Part shown: positions 60,746-64,000 of the stretch, one piece after another
Position numbering within the stretch: the first letter of the stretch is position 1
Layout: each line of letters starts with the position of its first letter
Assembly (NCBI GenBank): GCA_027625915.1
Contig: JANTQA010000023.1
Span: forward strand, 20,212,001 to 20,276,000
Source of the DNA: Anaeramoeba flamelloides
Lineage: Eukaryota; Metamonada; Anaeramoebidae
DNA: 64,000 nt
Reading direction: 5' to 3'
Notes under the pieces: model-generated
Databases searched by the model: none
What the model saw: only the letters and a program-made list of their open reading frames with translations
What the model was told of the DNA's origin: nothing
Position numbers and translations under genes: made by a program

Positions 60746-61319
60746 AAAAAAATGTAATCTTAACTGACTATAAAATTTGAATTGTCTATAATTCTTAATT
60801 TTAATCTATTTCTTTGATAACTAAAACTTGAAAAAAAAAAAAAAAGAGTCAGTTAAAATTTTTCTCCATTAAGATTCACACACCAAGAAAGAAATTGCTA
60901 AATTAAATAAAAACATTTTCGTTTTGAATTTTTTTTGTGGAGATCTTGGGTTCTATTTGAAATAAAGATTTTTAATTTTAAGAAGAGAAAAATGACACAA
61001 CATAATAAAAAAAAAAAAAACAAATAGCTGTTTTAATTTTTTGTTATTGGGTAAAAGATACCAAGAAATTTTAAAAAATGAAATTAATTGATTTATCGAC
61101 TTGTTTTTTAAATTTACAAACCCGAATTATTTCGGGAAATAAAAACGATCGTAAATTTTCTGAAAAAAACAACTTTAATGCTATTTACCTAACCAATGGA
61201 TAAAAATTTTAGACTTTCGTTTTCCTTTTTCAAAGAGAGTCACAAATTACAACCCATTTTTGAAAAAAACCATTTTGAAAAAGAGAAATAATTAATGAGA
61301 AGTGAAAATTTTTTCACAT

Positions 61320-61902
61320 TTATTCAGCAAACATAGCAAGGGTGTCATGAATTTTAATTTCTTTTTGTTCAAGTTCATCAACATTTTAGCCAAAGGATTG
61401 AAAATAGAACTAACATTACTGTTTCCAAAAAGAATGTGAAAAGTAGAGAAAAAAAAAAAAGTCTAAATTAAGAAAAATATTACGAATGCCAACAATCCCA
61501 AAGATGATTTCAAACATTAGTTTTCCCACTGTGTAACCAATGTAAACGAAGGCGCCAATTTCTAAAACAAAGAATATTGGGCCAAGTAAAGCAAGAATTA
61601 AACGGATCGGCCATAAAAAAGCATGCGAAGCACGATTGCCACTCGGTTCTGGTGAAAAGATTGTTGATGTAAGAAATTTTGTTGACAGTTTAAAAGCCGC
61701 GATCACCGGAAGAGCGAGCAAACCACAGACCCAACATACAAACACCAACAAAAGCGAAAAAAGTTTAACAATTGGTGCTTCTTCAGACTAACCCCATAAA
61801 GTTAAAAGTTGTAATATTTTGTTGTCATGTTTTTTAATTGTGAATTGTTTTGATGAAGGAGCTGATCGAAAAAAAATTGTAGAGGGATGAAAGCCTTACC
61901 AT
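61320..61902 (-). CDS. Probable small membrane protein, three exons
   Basis: The well-supported part is exon 61787-61484. It is less A/T-rich than its surroundings and encodes about 101 residues with two strongly hydrophobic regions ('LFSLLLVFVCWVCGLLALPV' and 'FFVLEIGAFVYIGYTVG') separated by a polar loop ('FSPEPSGNRASHAFLWP'). It opens directly after a TAG acceptor as SEEAPIVKLF. A candidate start is an ATG at 61902-61900 followed immediately by the donor GTAAGG, giving MSEEAP after a 112-bp intron. The donor GGCATTC|GTAATA ends the exon in phase 1. The last exon is uncertain. Splicing to AAAAAG at 61361 gives '...IKIHDTLAMFAE' and a stop at 61320. Splicing to an ACAG nearer the donor, which has a better pyrimidine tract, gives a short hydrophobic tail. 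I do not recognise the family. Confidence 0.5.
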
Positions 61903-64000
61903 TTTTGATTTGCTTGAAGATCCTATTTGAAATTTGGTATTTTTAATATGAGACCCAACAAAAAGAAAAAAAAAAAAAAAATGGTTTTATTTTTCAATAA
62001 TTTTGCTTGTTTTTTTTTTTTAGAACAAGTAAAAATTTTGTTTTACTATAACTAACTTTGGGGTCTATTTTCTTAAAGTTAAAAATAAGATCATCTGATA
62101 AATTTTTCTAAATTTAAAAATTTTTCAAATCCAAACTAAAAATAAACAAGATTTTCTCATCATTTTCAAAATAAGAAAAAAAACAAAGAGTATTAATTTT
62201 ACTGCACAAACAAAGTCCTTTAACCTTTGTTAATTTGCGATCTTTTTCAAAAATACATATTTTTGAAAAGCGATTTTTTCAATTATAATTCTCAACTTTT
62301 TAAATACAACTTTATTATTTCAAGAGTTGATTTGTTGGTGAATGTGATACAAGTATTGTGATGCATGGGTTCTTTTAATTCAGATTCATTGTCTCATTTG
62401 GATTTTGAGGAAAGCAAATTAAAAAAATTTGGTAAGATTTTGTGCTGTTAAATCAATAAGTCTTGTTTTCTTTTCTGTCATTTAAAAATAAAGAATTAAA
62501 ACTCAAGAGGTTTGAAGAAAATTATTCTAGATCAAAATGAGTAAATGTTTAATTTTGAATAGAATAATTTTGTTTCATCACTTGCAAAAAAGTTTTTCCA
62601 ACGAAAAAGAACAGCAAATAATTGTTCTCATTAATTCCTTATTTACCAAAGTCACTTATATGAAGTACTTTGTAAATAAATAAGATTTCTTACAAAAAGT
62701 TGAAGAAATTATACATAAAAAGATACCTAATGGATTACTTTTTTTATGGAAAACTGTGAAATTGTTGTTAAAAACACTCTTGGAAGAGTTCTAAAAGATC
62801 AGTATAATTTCACCCATTGAGAAGTAATTTAAAAAATGTGAAATTTTTAAAAATTCCAAAAATTTTTCACATTTTACTTTTCTTTAGATCATACAAAAAT
62901 TTGATTTTAAAATTTCATATTTCCATTTCAAAATATAATCATATTACAATTCCTCAAGATATTCTCAAACATTTTTTTTACTATTCCTTTTATAAGTTTT
63001 AAATGTTTTAAAAGTTGGAACCCAAACCTGAAAATCCCTAAAAGTTATTTTTAAAAATTTTCAAATCAAAAATCTATTTCAAAAATTGATTTTTCTATTT
63101 TTTTAGTTTGTATTGATTTTTAACTTTGAAATTAGTAATTTTTTTAATCTGATTTCTTCAGAATGCAAATTCTTTTTAAAATGTGGATGCAAAACAATAC
63201 AATAACTACACACTCTAAGACGAAAACACAGTCCTTAATATAACTATTTTGTCTACAAGGAATAAAATTCCACTTTATATTCCTTATTTTTCTAGAACAA
63301 AAATAGTTTCCAAAGAAAGAGATTGACATATAATACCCCTATTTGAATAAAAATGAAAAAGGAAAATATGGTGAAAATATTTTGTTTATGTTTTTTGCTT
63401 CGAATATATTAATCATTTTTAGTAGGTATGTACTTCCAATTAAAAAGATAGACTAATATTTCAAAATAAAGTAAAAGAATAAAATCTTCAGGGAGTAGTC
63501 ACAGTAAAGGAAAATTTTTCAGCTTTTTGCAATTTTGAAGAGGATCAGAAAATATCATTTTTTACTTTCCTTAACTCATTGATTTTTATTATTCAAAGTA
63601 CTTAATCCATTAGATATTTTAAATTTTTTTTTTCAAAATCTCAAAGAAATAACTATAATAAAATGTTGAGTTGAATTGCTTAAAATAGTGTTTCGAATGT
63701 TGAATGACTTATCTTTTATCCTTATCTCAACATTTTATTGTGATATTTTTATTTTATGTTTGAATATATAATTTTGAAATTATTTTTAAACAGAAATAAA
63801 AGAAGTAAAAAAAACACTTGAAACTCAAAAAAAGCCTGGAAAAGATTTTTAATTGCTAATATTAAGAAAATTGAGTGTAATTGGAATTTTTTAAGAATCA
63901 AATTAATTTTTTTCTAAGAATCAAACTTTTAAAATTATAACCCACCCTCTTATTAGAACAATGATTAATGAAATAACACTTATTTAAAACACCTTTCAAT
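61903..64000. other. A+T-rich non-coding DNA at right edge
   Basis: This is 5' of the small membrane-protein gene. Apart from a short hairpin near 62243-62272 (TTTTTCAAAAATA and its complement) I see no gene, RNA or mobile element. Open frames at 62817-63002 and 63144-63329 have background composition. Confidence 0.6.

Larger units (their letters stand above)
56402..61319. other. Repeat-bearing spacer upstream of the giant gene
   Basis: Upstream region of the giant gene and 3' side of the small membrane-protein gene. It carries a TA/AAAT microsatellite (about 57194-57230), a hairpin cluster (57533-57735), a family B MITE (58757-59344) and a locally duplicated region (60165-60745). Plus-strand frames at 58111-58347 and 59567-59755 are Phe/Ile-rich and unsupported. 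Confidence 0.6.

Overview
The window looks like nuclear DNA from a free-living protist. It is very A+T-rich (about four-fifths by eye), with long intergenic spacers, and the genes are interrupted by GT-AG introns whose donors read GTAA or GTAT and whose acceptors mostly read TAG. Proteins are rich in Lys, Asn, Glu and Ile, and the standard stop codons are used. RGS, DUF547, Sec7-PH (cytohesin-type Arf exchange factors) and a TMEM62-type phosphoesterase are eukaryotic signalling and membrane families. An Anaeramoeba-like metamonad is my best guess, but it rests on gene style and composition only; amoebozoan or heterolobosean protists are not excluded.

Layout. 877-5646 (minus): a two-exon gene whose RGS domain is split by a 1.9-kb intron and is followed by a DUF547 domain. 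5647-12161: gene-free, with three or more small inverted-repeat elements. 12162-14228 (plus): an intact single-exon TMEM62-like metallophosphoesterase. 16828-26848 (plus): a five-exon Sec7-PH Arf-GEF with two introns of 3.5 and 4.8 kb filled with repeats. 26849-33012: gene-free, with a mariner-like MITE. 33013-34227 (plus): an unrecognised basic 404-residue protein. 37881-45669 (minus): a second Sec7-PH Arf-GEF with four exons, a long acidic N-terminus and a 4.4-kb first intron. 49415-56401 (minus): an uninterrupted 2,328-residue membrane protein made of about 33 copies of a roughly 50-residue Asp-hydrophobic-Pro...Trp-Arg unit. 61320-61902 (minus): a probable small membrane protein whose first coding exon is just the ATG.

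Several genes become visible only when pieces are joined across introns. The two Sec7 genes share two intron positions in the same phase, which makes them paralogues. The plus-strand copy has Asp where the catalytic Glu finger of Sec7 should be, while the minus-strand copy keeps Glu. Both Arf-GEFs, the RGS protein and the giant membrane protein point toward membranes and G-protein signalling, but nothing shows that they form one pathway.

The non-coding DNA is rich in non-autonomous DNA elements: a four-copy TA-flanked MITE family, a two-copy family with TTAA at its ends, a hAT-like element with nine TCGCGA palindromes, a mariner-like MITE, at least three foldback elements, and a modular hairpin repeat flanked by CTAGGCACTCTA-type sequence. 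No retroviral or capsid-bearing element, rRNA, tRNA or CRISPR array was recognised. The most novel objects are the giant repeat protein and the hairpin clusters.
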